Positions 1 through 8,251 of a stretch of 20,034 nt of DNA are shown here, piece after piece (within the stretch, counting starts at the first letter, position 1; each line of letters starts with the position of its first letter). Below the pieces are notes generated by a model. The model saw only the letters and a program-made list of their open reading frames with translations. It was not told where the DNA came from and did not search any database. The DNA comes from Emiliania huxleyi CCMP1516 (taxonomy: Eukaryota > Haptophyta > Isochrysidales > Noelaerhabdaceae): positions 3,998 to 24,031 of the forward strand of contig NW_005196899.1 of the NCBI RefSeq assembly GCF_000372725.1. The letters run 5' to 3'. The position numbers and the translations under genes were made by a program.

Positions 1-1175
1 CGCGCTCCTTCGCCTTCACCGCCTTCACCGCCTCCTTCGCCCCCGCCACCGATCCGTCGCCACCGCCGCCTCCGCCGCCTCCGCCCTCGCCCCCGCCACC
101 GTCGCCTCCGCCGCCCTCGCCTCCGCCTTTGCCTCCGCCCTCGCCGCCGCCTCCGTCGCCACCGCTGCCTTCGTCTCTGCCCTCGCCACCACCCTCACCG
201 CCGCTGCTGTCGCCCCCGCCTCCCTCGCCGCCTCCGACCTCGCCGCCTCCACCCTCGCCGCCTCCGCCGCCGCCGCCTCCCCGAGCCCGCCTCCCTCAGC
301 GCCCTCGCCTTCCCCGGCGCCGCCCTCGCCGCCTTTACCCTCACCGTCGCCCTCGCCGTCACCCGCGCCGCCACCCCTCGCCGCCACCGCCCTCCATCCA
401 GCCCCCGCTCTCGGCCCAGCCTCTGCTCTCGCCCTCGCCTCCAGCCGACCCGCCGCCGTCGCCGCCCCCCTCGCCACCGCCGCCGCCGCCGCCAGGCCGG
501 CAGCCGCCCCCACCCACACCCTCACCGCCGCCGCCCCCGCCAGCGCCCTCACCGCCGGGCACCACCAGCTGCCGCCACCACCCGGCCCGACCCCGCCTTC
601 GCCGCCCTCGCCGCCGCGCTCCCCGCCACCCCCCTCGCCGCCGCCGCCCTCGGCACCGCGCTCCCCGCCATCACCCTCGCCGCTGCCGCCCTCGGCGACA
701 CCGCGTCCGTCGCCGCCGCCGCCCCCCAACCTGCCGCCGCCGCCCAGCCCACGTCCACCGCCATGCCAACCTCTGCCGCTAAGGTCTGAACCGCCATCAC
801 CGCCGTCTCCCTCTCCGCCGCCGCCGCCGCCGCTACCGTCAAAACCGCCTCGCCTCAACCCCCGACGCCCCATCGCTGCCGCCACCTGCCCCGCCACCAC
901 CCTCGCCGCCTCCGCCTTCCCTCGCCTCCTCCGCCGTCGCCTCGTCGCCTCCGCCTTCGCCTCGCCACCGCTAGCACCTTCGCTTCGCCACCTCCGCCTT
1001 GCCGCCGTCAGCATCTCCGCCGTCAGCACCAACGCGCCATCGCTGCCACCGCCACCGCCCTCGCCCCTCGGGCCTTTGCTCATGCTGGCGCCCCTGTCAC
1101 CGCCCTCCGCCGCCGCCGCCATCACCACCCCGTGCGTCGCCGACCAAGCTCGCCAGCTCCACCTCTTACCGAACA
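1..1175. repeat. C-rich proline-coding low-complexity tract
   Basis: The plus strand is almost free of A and is built from CCG/CCT/TCG triplets. Read as plus-strand protein it gives Ser-Pro-Pro-Pro type motifs like those of hydroxyproline-rich or pherophorin-like proteins, but the Pro frame changes: frame 1 at about 1-50, frame 3 at about 50-290 and 385-580, frame 2 at about 600-870. Within each block the third base of Pro codons varies while the first two do not, which fits past coding for Pro on the plus strand. No single frame stays convincing throughout, and no start or domain is recognisable. The Gly/Ala-rich reading on the minus strand (25-1176) is taken to be a shadow. Left edge is cut by the window. 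Confidence 0.6.
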
Positions 1176-1232
1176 CATCTTCATTGGAAACTATTTTCTA
1201 CACAATGGACACACCCGAGTGCTGCACGAGGC

Positions 1233-4200
1233 TCAAGCTGGCCGCCGCCGAAGCTTTGTGGCAACGTCCGCAGCACCAATCTCGTGCTCGATTCTCCCCT
1301 CCCACATGACGCGGACAGCCTTGCGGCTGACCGCCAACACCTGAACCTCCCACCAGCACTCTCCAATCATGTCAAACTCCACCAAGTCATCCACGCGCAG
1401 ATCGCGAAATGCGAGCGGCGGCGCCACCACCGGCGGGCGCAAGCGAGCTTTCTGGACAGCCTCGCCGCCCTCCAACGCCTCCCCGTTCAGGTCCATGTAC
1501 TCGACTTCGACGGTTCCCTGAGAGATCCCCCGAATCGTTGCCCGCCACCACGAGCCCTTCAAATCCTGCGAGGCGAGGCCCCGGACCTCGACGAGCTGGC
1601 CCGCAGTCCACTGGCACTGCTTGGCGCGCTTGCCGCCTGGCCGGCTCGACTCGCCTCGCTTGCGCTTGCCGCTGCCGCCATCACCGCCGCCGCCACTGCT
1701 GCTGCCGCCATCACCGCCGCCGCCGCTGCTGCTGCTGCTTCTGCTGCCACCGCCCTCACCGCCGCCCTCGATAGCCTCTGCCTCCCCGGGCTTCTTAACG
1801 TGCTGCGAGGGCTGCAGCCCGAGATCCTTGACGGTCAATGGCAGGTCCGTCCAGCTGCTGCTGGCAAGGCGGGCGAAGCGATCCGCACGGTCGCTCATCG
1901 ACGCGGGTGCCTTGAGCCATGCGTGCAGGTCGGAAACGACGTCCAGAAAAGGAGAGCCATGTGAGAGGATCTGCTTGCGCACAGTCGCCTTGTCGATGCC
2001 GCACTCGACGGCGAGGCACAGGATGGCGGAAATCTGCTTGCAAAAGTCGATGTTGCCCAAGCGGGCCGCCAGGCCGCCGCACATGATTGACGGCAGCAGC
2101 GCAGCGTCGCCGTCGAGGATGGTGCGGATGAACCAGAGAAGGTTCCCACGGAAGGCCGTGTCGGTGAGTCGGGCCGCGAGGCCGTCGCACATGGCCGTCG
2201 GTAGGCTCGAAACGTCGCCACCGAGACACTTGTCGACAAACCAGCGCAGCTGCGTTCTGAACTCCGCGTCAGTGAGCTGCTTCGCGAGGCTGTCGCACAT
2301 GGCCGTCGGCAGGCGAGAGACGTCGCCTTCGAGTAACGTGTCGACGAACCAGCGCAGCTGCGTCCTGAACTCCGCGTCGGTGAGCCTCTTCGCGAGGCTG
2401 TTGCACATGGCCGTCGACAGGCGCGAGGCGTCGCCACCGAGGAACGTGTCGACAAACCAGCGAAGCTGCTTCCTGAACTCCGCGTCGTTGAGCCGCTTCG
2501 CGAGGCTGCCGCACATGGCCGTTGGCAGTCGCGAGGCGTCGCCGTCGAGGATGTCGTTGACAAACCAACGCAGCTGCTCCCTAAACTCCGCGTCGGTGAG
2601 CCGCTTCGCGAGGCTGTTGCACATGGCTGCCGGAAGGCGCGAGGCGTCGCCACCGAGGAACTCTTGGACGAACCAGCGGAGCTGCTCGCGGAATTTCGGG
2701 TTGAGCACGCGGCACTTGAAGCTGTCGAGCGAGAGGAGCTTCCTGTACTGCTCCTCGATCAGGCCGAGGTCCTCGCCGAGGTCGGACGCCTTCTCCGCCT
2801 GCTTTGCCATCGCCGCCTCCGCCAGCTTCGTGCTGCTCAGGCAGCTCCGCTGGACCTCCACGACGAGCTTTGGCGGCCCGGAGCTCACCTTCTTGACGGC
2901 GCGGCAGACCTCGGCAATCAGTACCCCGGAGCTCACCTTCAGCCGCAGCGGCTCGGCAGAGGTGCGGAAGCGAGCTCCGGGCGCCGCGAGGAAGTTGAAG
3001 AAGTCGGGGTGCGTGGGGTCGATGATTACGATCGTCCACGCGTCCGGCGGCGGACCGGCACCCACCACGTGGCGGAGCACCTCCTCGAGCTCACCGCCGG
3101 CCCAAAGCAGCCGCGTGAGCGAGGCCTCGTCGAGTACCGCCCCATCGTACAGCACCTCCTCGAGAACGGAGGCGGGGATCGAGCGCGGCTGGAGCTCTTC
3201 GGCGGGGTGGAGCTCTTTGAACCGCTTCGGCACGACGTGGACCAGAAGCGGGCGGTCGTCAGCGGGCAGCACGCTCGCGAGCCGCGTGCGGAGCGCGCCG
3301 AACCAGCTCTCAAAGCAGCCAAAGCCGCGCTGCTTCACGGTGCCGACGAGAGGGCGGTGATATACGAGCTTCGCCGCCTTCGGCGTGGCGCGCTGCACCG
3401 TGACCTCAAACACGATGAGTCCGTCGATGTTGCTGCGCGGCGCGTCGATGAGGACGGGGTGGATGGTGACGCCGCCGCCGCCGAGGTTCGCGTACAACGT
3501 CGTGTAGAAGTTGTCAAAGGTCGAGTACATGTCGTGGGCCGGGAAGAGGACTGCGACGGTGTACTTGTCGATGCTCGCGTTGCTCTCGCGCGTCACCACC
3601 TTCTCGAGCGCGTCAACGAGCGAGCCGGCGAACCAGCCAAAGAGAGGGTCGTGGTCGACGGCGTCAGGGCTGCGGCTCGGATCGCCACGCGCCGCCTCGT
3701 CGGCGTGCGAGGGCGACAGCGGCCTGATGTACGTGTCCGCACCATCCTTCTGGAACGGCCGCGGGCCGCCGCCAAGGGTGAACGGCGACACGTGGTACAG
3801 CGGCTGGCCCTTCGCCATCGCGTCGGGGACGGTCGTCCCGGGCCCGCCCTTGGCCATTGCCGCACGCGCCTCGCCGCCCACGGCGTCCATGATGGCGGCG
3901 TGCATGCTGTTGATGATTGATTTCGTGATGAGCGCGTTCTTCCGCTCGACCTTGGGCGCCGCGCTGCGCCGCGGGAGTGGCCGACCGAGATTCTGTGGCA
4001 TCACCCGCGCCTTTGCGCTCGCCGGCGTCGTCTTGTTGCCGATCGAGAGCTCCACCAGGCCGAGGCCGTCGATGGGCGGGCCGCTCGGGTCGTGGATGAG
4101 GACCGCGTGCCGGGACGAGCCGCCAGCAGCGATGCTGGCACACATGGCGGTGAAGGCGTTATCGAACGGCGCGTACCGCTTGTGCGGTGGGAAGATCATG

Positions 4201-6986
4201 ACAATCGTATACTCCTTGGACTGCCTCGACCCGTCGTGCTTCTTTGCCTCGCGCCGCCGAACCTTGAGGAGCGCGCCCTCGAGCGAGCCGGCCGCCCACA
4301 CCCGCTCCGGCTCGTGCGAGATGTCGTCGCCCCACCGGCGGCGGTCTGCGTCGCCGTGCGAGGGGGAGCACGGTCGCAGGAAGACTTTGCCATCGTCTTC
4401 GCGTATGAAAGGCTTAGCCGAGCTCCCGTGCGAGTCGTCGATTGCCTTGGGCGTCACGTGGAAGATCGGCAGGCCGAGCTGCTGCGCCATTGGGACCGTG
4501 AAGTTGGCACGAGCCGTCAACTTGGCTTGTACCTCGCTGCTGCATCCGGCTTTGACAGCCTCGGCCATACGTTTCGCCCACGCCTCGTCGGCGCGTGACA
4601 CCTGCGCAGTCAGCAGGCTGGCTGCGCCGGAGGCTGCTCCAACCACTTGCGGCGCCGCCATCGGCAAGGCGCTCGATGGCGCGGCGGAAGAGGCGGTGGC
4701 AACGGCGGCGACGGGGGCGAGCCAGCAGACGACGAGCAGCATCCACCGTCGCGTCGGAGACAGATGGAGCAGCACCCACCGAGTCACGATGTGGGTGAAG
4801 GCGGCGTTGAAGACGGCGTCGTAGCAGCCCGAGGCTCCGGTCAGGTCCGCGAGCTTCCCCGCACCGAGGAGGGCCAGCAGCAGCTGCAACTCGACTCTGC
4901 GTGCGGCTGCGTGAATGAGCCAGAGAGCTGCGGAGGCGGCGACACGAACGAGTCCGAGGTAGGCGACGGAGGCGATGACAGGTTCGGGGAAGTCGATGCT
5001 CGGTAGCAGTGGCGCCGCTAGGTGGGACAGCACGAGCAGCAGCGCACAGATCCGGACCACAGGCCGACTCAGCAACAGCCGAAAGCAAATGGGGACGAGC
5101 ACGAAGGCAGCTGCGGCGACGATCATGCCGGTCGGGAGGAGGAACATCACCGAGCACGTGTACGCGGCGGCAATCAAGGTGGCCAAATCGGGGAGGCAAC
5201 CCCACGCGACGCGCTGGGCGAGGACGAGGCCGATCTGTGGAGCCGCGGCGACGGCGACGATGGCCAAGCTGGCTGGAACGAAGCCCCAAGCTGAGCACGC
5301 GGAGGCGGCAGCAAGCGCTGTGGAGCACACCGCAAGATTGGCGAGGTCGGGGAGGCGTCGATGCTGCCAGAAGGCGCAACGGGCGAAGGCGAGGCCGATG
5401 CATCGGAGAGCAGCTGAGTTCCGGATCACAACGCCCGTCAGACTAAGGATTGCATAGGCTGTCAAAGCCAGATATGCGTTTGCGGCTGTGGCATCGAAGC
5501 AGCCTGAATAATCGATCAGGTCGGCGACCGTGGCTGCCGCGAGAAGGGTACAGATGAGGAGCAGCAGCTGGACGTGCATGGCGACGAGATGCCACGACAA
5601 CGTCACGACTGCACAGGACGCCATGGGCAGCAGCCAGCACGTTGGCCAGAACAGCATAAGGACTGCCGCCTTCATTCCGGGCAGCACGAGTACCGCCAGG
5701 ACAACGATGTAGACGACGTGAACGGCAGCCTCGGCCCAGCAGAGGACGCGGCCCACCACGGGATGCGTCGGCATAACCGCGTGCGTCACGATCATTCCGA
5801 TCGGCTCCGCACCGGCGGCGAAGTAGTGCGCGAGCGTGCCGAGGATGCCACCGAGGACGGCGACGCAGAGTGTCACGAGGAAACAGAGTGCGACGATGCC
5901 CCGCGTGCGCGAGGGGCGCAATGCCTCCCGCGCCCGAGCTTGGTCTTTCTCGCTTTGAGATGGACGGCGGGAGCACCACCCGAAGAAGCAACGGATGCAC
6001 ACGCAACTCACGAAGAGGAGGATGACAGCGAGGATCGCGTCGATTGGATCGACTCTCGCATGGACTGGACTGGCAGGGCCAGGGCCACGGCCTGCCGCGT
6101 GCGGAAGGCCAAAGGTGTAGAGCGGTACCAGCGGCGGCAGCGGCGGCAACGACGGCGGGGATGACAACGGCGGCGGCGGCGACGGAGGCGGCGACGACGG
6201 TCGAGGCGGCGGGTACGGTGGGTCGACGGGAAGCGACGGCGGCGGCGACGGCGGCAGAGCCGACGACGGCGGCAGAGCTGACGGTGGTGGCAGTGATGAC
6301 GGTGGTGGCTGCACTAGAGCTGGCGGGCAAGGCGACGAAGGCGTTGATGGCGGTGACATTATCGTTGATGGCGGCGTAGGCGGTGGGGACGGCGGCGAGC
6401 GCGATGGCGCTGGTGCCGACGGCATCGGTGGTTGGGAGAGAAGAGGCGGCGGCGGCATCGGCGGTGACGGCATTGAGGGCCGAGGCAGACGTCTCGACGG
6501 ACACGAGCTGAACGACCGTAGGGCTTTGTGACTTGGGGTCGACGGCTGCGGCTCCTCGGCGGGCAGGGAAGGCGGAGGTGGCGATGGCGACGGCGATGGT
6601 GGCGGCTCCGATGGCGGCGGCGGTGGCGGCGGCGGTGGCGGCGGTGGCGAGGACGGCGGCGGTGAGAGCGGCGAGAGCGACGGCAGCGAGGCAGGATGCG
6701 GCGGTACCGGCGGCAACGGCGGAGCTGGGCATGGCAACGGCGATCGTTGAGACGTAGACCTCGGGGCTAGCGGTGAAGGTGGTGGCACCAGCCAGCGCTC
6801 CAACGGTGGCGGCGAAGACGGCGACAAAGACGGCGACGGCGACGCCACGGACGCGACAGTGGAATCTGCGATGGGGGAGGCAAATGCAAATCTGCACAGT
6901 CCGAGGGGATTCTGCGCAGGTGGGGCGGTGCGAGTGCGAGCGACCCCCAGCTTTCGCTGCTCGGGTGGGTCCCACGATCGGGCCAT
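1233..6986 (-). CDS. Mosaic polytopic membrane protein with triplicated domain, 36-residue repeats and Tudor/Agenet-like C-terminus (1917 aa)
   Basis: No family is recognised for the whole protein. Approximate residues: 45-300 Pro/Ser-rich; 316-765 many hydrophobic segments, the first beginning at 316 (DAILAVILLF) and the last near 748-765; 839-983, 1061-1196 and 1241-1362 three diverged copies of one domain sharing a WxAGSL..AL helix, a YT(I/V)xxxFPxH strand-like motif and an IDGL..xE(L/V) strand; 1375-1425 helical linker; 1429-1644 six 36-residue repeats plus a degenerate seventh to about 1680; 1735-1785 Ser/Gly-rich then a basic KRKRGE...GGKRAK stretch; 1789-1917 Tudor/Agenet-like, with LVEVR...GSWWRATI and a second LVEFD...CWWEVQV unit. 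Stop is TGA at 1233. The first ATG of the frame is used; the N-terminus is the weakest part because another frame is also open there. No intron is needed, unlike rps5 and HU. Function is unknown; membrane plus Tudor-like modules suggests a tethering or scaffold role only as speculation. Confidence 0.72.
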   Translation of the reverse strand: MARSWDPPEQRKLGVARTRTAPPAQNPLGLCRFAFASPIADSTVASVASPSPSLSPSSPPPLERWLVPPPSPLAPRSTSQRSPLPCPAPPLPPVPPHPASLPSLSPLSPPPSSPPPPPPPPPPPPSEPPPSPSPSPPPPSLPAEEPQPSTPSHKALRSFSSCPSRRLPRPSMPSPPMPPPPLLSQPPMPSAPAPSRSPPSPPPTPPSTIMSPPSTPSSPCPPALVQPPPSSLPPPSALPPSSALPPSPPPSLPVDPPYPPPRPSSPPPSPPPPLSSPPSLPPLPPLVPLYTFGLPHAAGRGPGPASPVHARVDPIDAILAVILLFVSCVCIRCFFGWCSRRPSQSEKDQARAREALRPSRTRGIVALCFLVTLCVAVLGGILGTLAHYFAAGAEPIGMIVTHAVMPTHPVVGRVLCWAEAAVHVVYIVVLAVLVLPGMKAAVLMLFWPTCWLLPMASCAVVTLSWHLVAMHVQLLLLICTLLAAATVADLIDYSGCFDATAANAYLALTAYAILSLTGVVIRNSAALRCIGLAFARCAFWQHRRLPDLANLAVCSTALAAASACSAWGFVPASLAIVAVAAAPQIGLVLAQRVAWGCLPDLATLIAAAYTCSVMFLLPTGMIVAAAAFVLVPICFRLLLSRPVVRICALLLVLSHLAAPLLPSIDFPEPVIASVAYLGLVRVAASAALWLIHAAARRVELQLLLALLGAGKLADLTGASGCYDAVFNAAFTHIVTRWVLLHLSPTRRWMLLVVCWLAPVAAVATASSAAPSSALPMAAPQVVGAASGAASLLTAQVSRADEAWAKRMAEAVKAGCSSEVQAKLTARANFTVPMAQQLGLPIFHVTPKAIDDSHGSSAKPFIREDDGKVFLRPCSPSHGDADRRRWGDDISHEPERVWAAGSLEGALLKVRRREAKKHDGSRQSKEYTIVMIFPPHKRYAPFDNAFTAMCASIAAGGSSRHAVLIHDPSGPPIDGLGLVELSIGNKTTPASAKARVMPQNLGRPLPRRSAAPKVERKNALITKSIINSMHAAIMDAVGGEARAAMAKGGPGTTVPDAMAKGQPLYHVSPFTLGGGPRPFQKDGADTYIRPLSPSHADEAARGDPSRSPDAVDHDPLFGWFAGSLVDALEKVVTRESNASIDKYTVAVLFPAHDMYSTFDNFYTTLYANLGGGGVTIHPVLIDAPRSNIDGLIVFEVTVQRATPKAAKLVYHRPLVGTVKQRGFGCFESWFGALRTRLASVLPADDRPLLVHVVPKRFKELHPAEELQPRSIPASVLEEVLYDGAVLDEASLTRLLWAGGELEEVLRHVVGAGPPPDAWTIVIIDPTHPDFFNFLAAPGARFRTSAEPLRLKVSSGVLIAEVCRAVKKVSSGPPKLVVEVQRSCLSSTKLAEAAMAKQAEKASDLGEDLGLIEEQYRKLLSLDSFKCRVLNPKFREQLRWFVQEFLGGDASRLPAAMCNSLAKRLTDAEFREQLRWFVNDILDGDASRLPTAMCGSLAKRLNDAEFRKQLRWFVDTFLGGDASRLSTAMCNSLAKRLTDAEFRTQLRWFVDTLLEGDVSRLPTAMCDSLAKQLTDAEFRTQLRWFVDKCLGGDVSSLPTAMCDGLAARLTDTAFRGNLLWFIRTILDGDAALLPSIMCGGLAARLGNIDFCKQISAILCLAVECGIDKATVRKQILSHGSPFLDVVSDLHAWLKAPASMSDRADRFARLASSSWTDLPLTVKDLGLQPSQHVKKPGEAEAIEGGGEGGGSRSSSSSGGGGDGGSSSGGGGDGGSGKRKRGESSRPGGKRAKQCQWTAGQLVEVRGLASQDLKGSWWRATIRGISQGTVEVEYMDLNGEALEGGEAVQKARLRPPVVAPPLAFRDLRVDDLVEFDMIGECWWEVQVLAVSRKAVRVMWEGRIEHEIGAADVATKLRRRPA
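1947..2702 (-). repeat. 108-bp tandem repeat, six good units plus one degenerate
   Basis: Units on the minus strand begin at 2702, 2594, 2486, 2378, 2270 and 2162, exactly 108 bp apart; the degenerate seventh begins at 2054. Each encodes 36 residues of the form DAEF(R)xQLRWFV...LxGDxSxLPTAMCxxLAxRL, lying inside the 1917-residue protein. The middle four units are most alike and the outer ones are diverged, which fits growth by unequal exchange from the centre. The pattern suggests two helices per unit, but no named repeat family is claimed. Confidence 0.95.
6118..6740. repeat. GGCGGY/CCGCCR low-complexity tract
   Basis: The plus strand is a run of GGC, GGT and GAC/GAT triplets. On the minus strand it is the Pro-rich part of the 1917-residue protein (residues about 80-290, PPPSP and SPPP motifs). 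A second minus frame (5443-7014) reads the same DNA as Ala/Val/Thr-rich and is also open for 523 codons, so coding certainty is lower here than downstream. Confidence 0.7.
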
Positions 6987-7189
6987 GCCGATCGCTAAGC
7001 CGAGGTTGCCTCACGCCCTTTCGGACGCAGTCGATGTTCTCGTTCCCCGCTCTAGGCGCCGGCTCCCAACCCGCAGGGGGGCTCCCATCGGCGCAATGCC
7101 GAGAAGGGTGGGGAAGTACCGTAGACCCTTGCGGGGTTCCGGCCTAGTGCCCAGGGATCTCCGAACGCCGTCAGGGGCACCCGCGGCGG
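6987..7189. other. Spacer upstream of the large minus-strand gene
   Basis: About 200 bp between the start codon of the 1917-codon ORF and the end of the next minus-strand ORF. It should hold the promoter of the large gene and the 3' end of its neighbour. I see no TATA-like element or repeat I can defend. Confidence 0.4.
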
Positions 7190-7963
7190 TCAAGCCAGAC
7201 CGGGAGATGTGGCGCGTGTGTGATCGCGCGAGACGGAGGCGCGTGGGTCGGGCGGGCGGGCGTGGGGCTGACCAGGGAGAGTAAAGTCGGGGTGGAACCA
7301 GCGAGCTCCTCCGGGTAGCTGCAGCCTTGGTGAAGAGTGTGGCGGTGAGGGAGTCGTGCTCGGCGGAGCAAGCGTTGAGAGGCACGCGGATGGGTTGTGG
7401 TAGGACTGCAGGTCGTCACATCGAAAAGTCTGGAACGCAGACAGATTGTGGTAGGACTGCAGGTCGTCACATCGAAAAGTCTGGAACACAAACGGGTATT
7501 CTCCACCGCGACTGAAGCTGGACGGAGCCACTCTCGCGGCAATCTGTAGAGTCGACGGCAGCGGAGGCGGCGGGAAGCAGTAGCTGGATGGTGCAAGAGG
7601 CTGCTGGTCGCCCCGATGAGACACCTCACGCGGCAAGGAAGACTGGTCGACGCGATCTTCGGGCCAGCCATCCACCAGTGCGTCATGGTCGAGGCAGCCG
7701 TCGTAGGTGAGGCCGTCTGAGGCGTTTCCCGACGGCACGGCGATATCTGTGGCAGGGCGCACGGCCAGCCCCATCGAGCGGAAGAGGCCAGACGGAGCAG
7801 TCGCTGGTCCGCGTGTTCGCAGCCGCACGGAGATCTTGGGGTGCAGCACTTGAGACGGCTGACTGATCTTCGAGGAGCTCGGGAGCATGTGCCTCGACAC
7901 GTCAGAGATGAGGAGAGCGATGGCGAGTGCGGAGCACCAGACGTATGTCAGTGTGCCAGGCAT
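7190..7963 (-). CDS. Hypothetical protein with signal-like N-terminus (257 aa)
   Basis: Not recognised. The ATG at 7963 is followed by a hydrophobic stretch (VWCSALAIALLI) and then polar sequence, which could be a secretory signal or the first part of a bipartite plastid-targeting signal. The first 120 residues look like ordinary protein. The C-terminal half is Ser/Pro-rich, carries a duplicated 17-residue segment (FQTFRCDDLQSYHN core) and ends in a basic Pro-rich tail, so the real gene may splice away before the end. It is divergent from the AP2-like gene, with 288 bp between start codons. It may be only a first exon of a longer gene. Confidence 0.4.
   Translation of the reverse strand: MPGTLTYVWCSALAIALLISDVSRHMLPSSSKISQPSQVLHPKISVRLRTRGPATAPSGLFRSMGLAVRPATDIAVPSGNASDGLTYDGCLDHDALVDGWPEDRVDQSSLPREVSHRGDQQPLAPSSYCFPPPPLPSTLQIAARVAPSSFSRGGEYPFVFQTFRCDDLQSYHNLSAFQTFRCDDLQSYHNPSACLSTLAPPSTTPSPPHSSPRLQLPGGARWFHPDFTLPGQPHARPPDPRASVSRDHTRATSPGLA
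7395..7487. repeat. 51-bp tandem duplication
   Basis: A 42-base block at 7395-7436 recurs without change at 7446-7487, giving a 51-bp period. 51 bp is 17 codons, so the duplication keeps the minus-strand frame of the hypothetical ORF that covers it. Perfect identity suggests a recent event. Confidence 0.95.
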
Positions 7964-8251
7964 GACCGCTTCGACACTCGCTGCCGCGCGGACTCTCCAA
8001 AAGCAAGCGCGGAGAGGCTGCAGCGACGCGAGAGCGAGAGCGAGAGGCTCGATCCCTTGAACCGCGGTGTGGCTCAGATTTCACAGCAACTCGCAACCCC
8101 TGTGTTTTTCACCTCGAACCATCATGGTTTTAGGTATATGGTGGGGACCGGAATAGACCAGCCGGTATTCTTGTTTTTAGGCTTCTTGTTAAGAATTCTT
8201 GTTTTGGCCCCCAAACCGCCGTCGGTTCGCGGCAGGTGACCCTCTGCCCGC
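7964..8251. promoter_or_regulatory. Divergent intergenic region, possible shared promoter
   Basis: This 288-bp stretch separates the start codons of two outward-facing ORFs. Its right half (about 8100-8210) is T-rich and clearly lower in GC than the flanks. A bidirectional promoter is an inference from layout; no specific element is identified. TTCGCGGCAG at 8225-8234 could be a 3' splice site for a 5'-UTR intron of the AP2-like gene. Confidence 0.35.

Noticed and set aside
25..1176. 383-codon Gly/Ala/Glu-rich minus-strand ORF
   Set aside because: Third-base variation pattern supports the plus-strand Pro reading; the minus reading is featureless low complexity.
1621..3360. 579-codon plus-strand ORF opposite the large gene
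   Set aside because: Antisense of the 36-residue repeat array; Ser/Arg-rich and repetitive in step with the 108-bp period, no domain of its own.
2664..3920. 418-codon plus-strand ORF
   Set aside because: Antisense of the triplicated-domain region; Arg/Ala/Glu/Leu-rich composition typical of the complement of GC-rich coding DNA.
3511..4824. 437-codon plus-strand ORF
   Set aside because: Antisense shadow of the large gene; no coherent motif or start.
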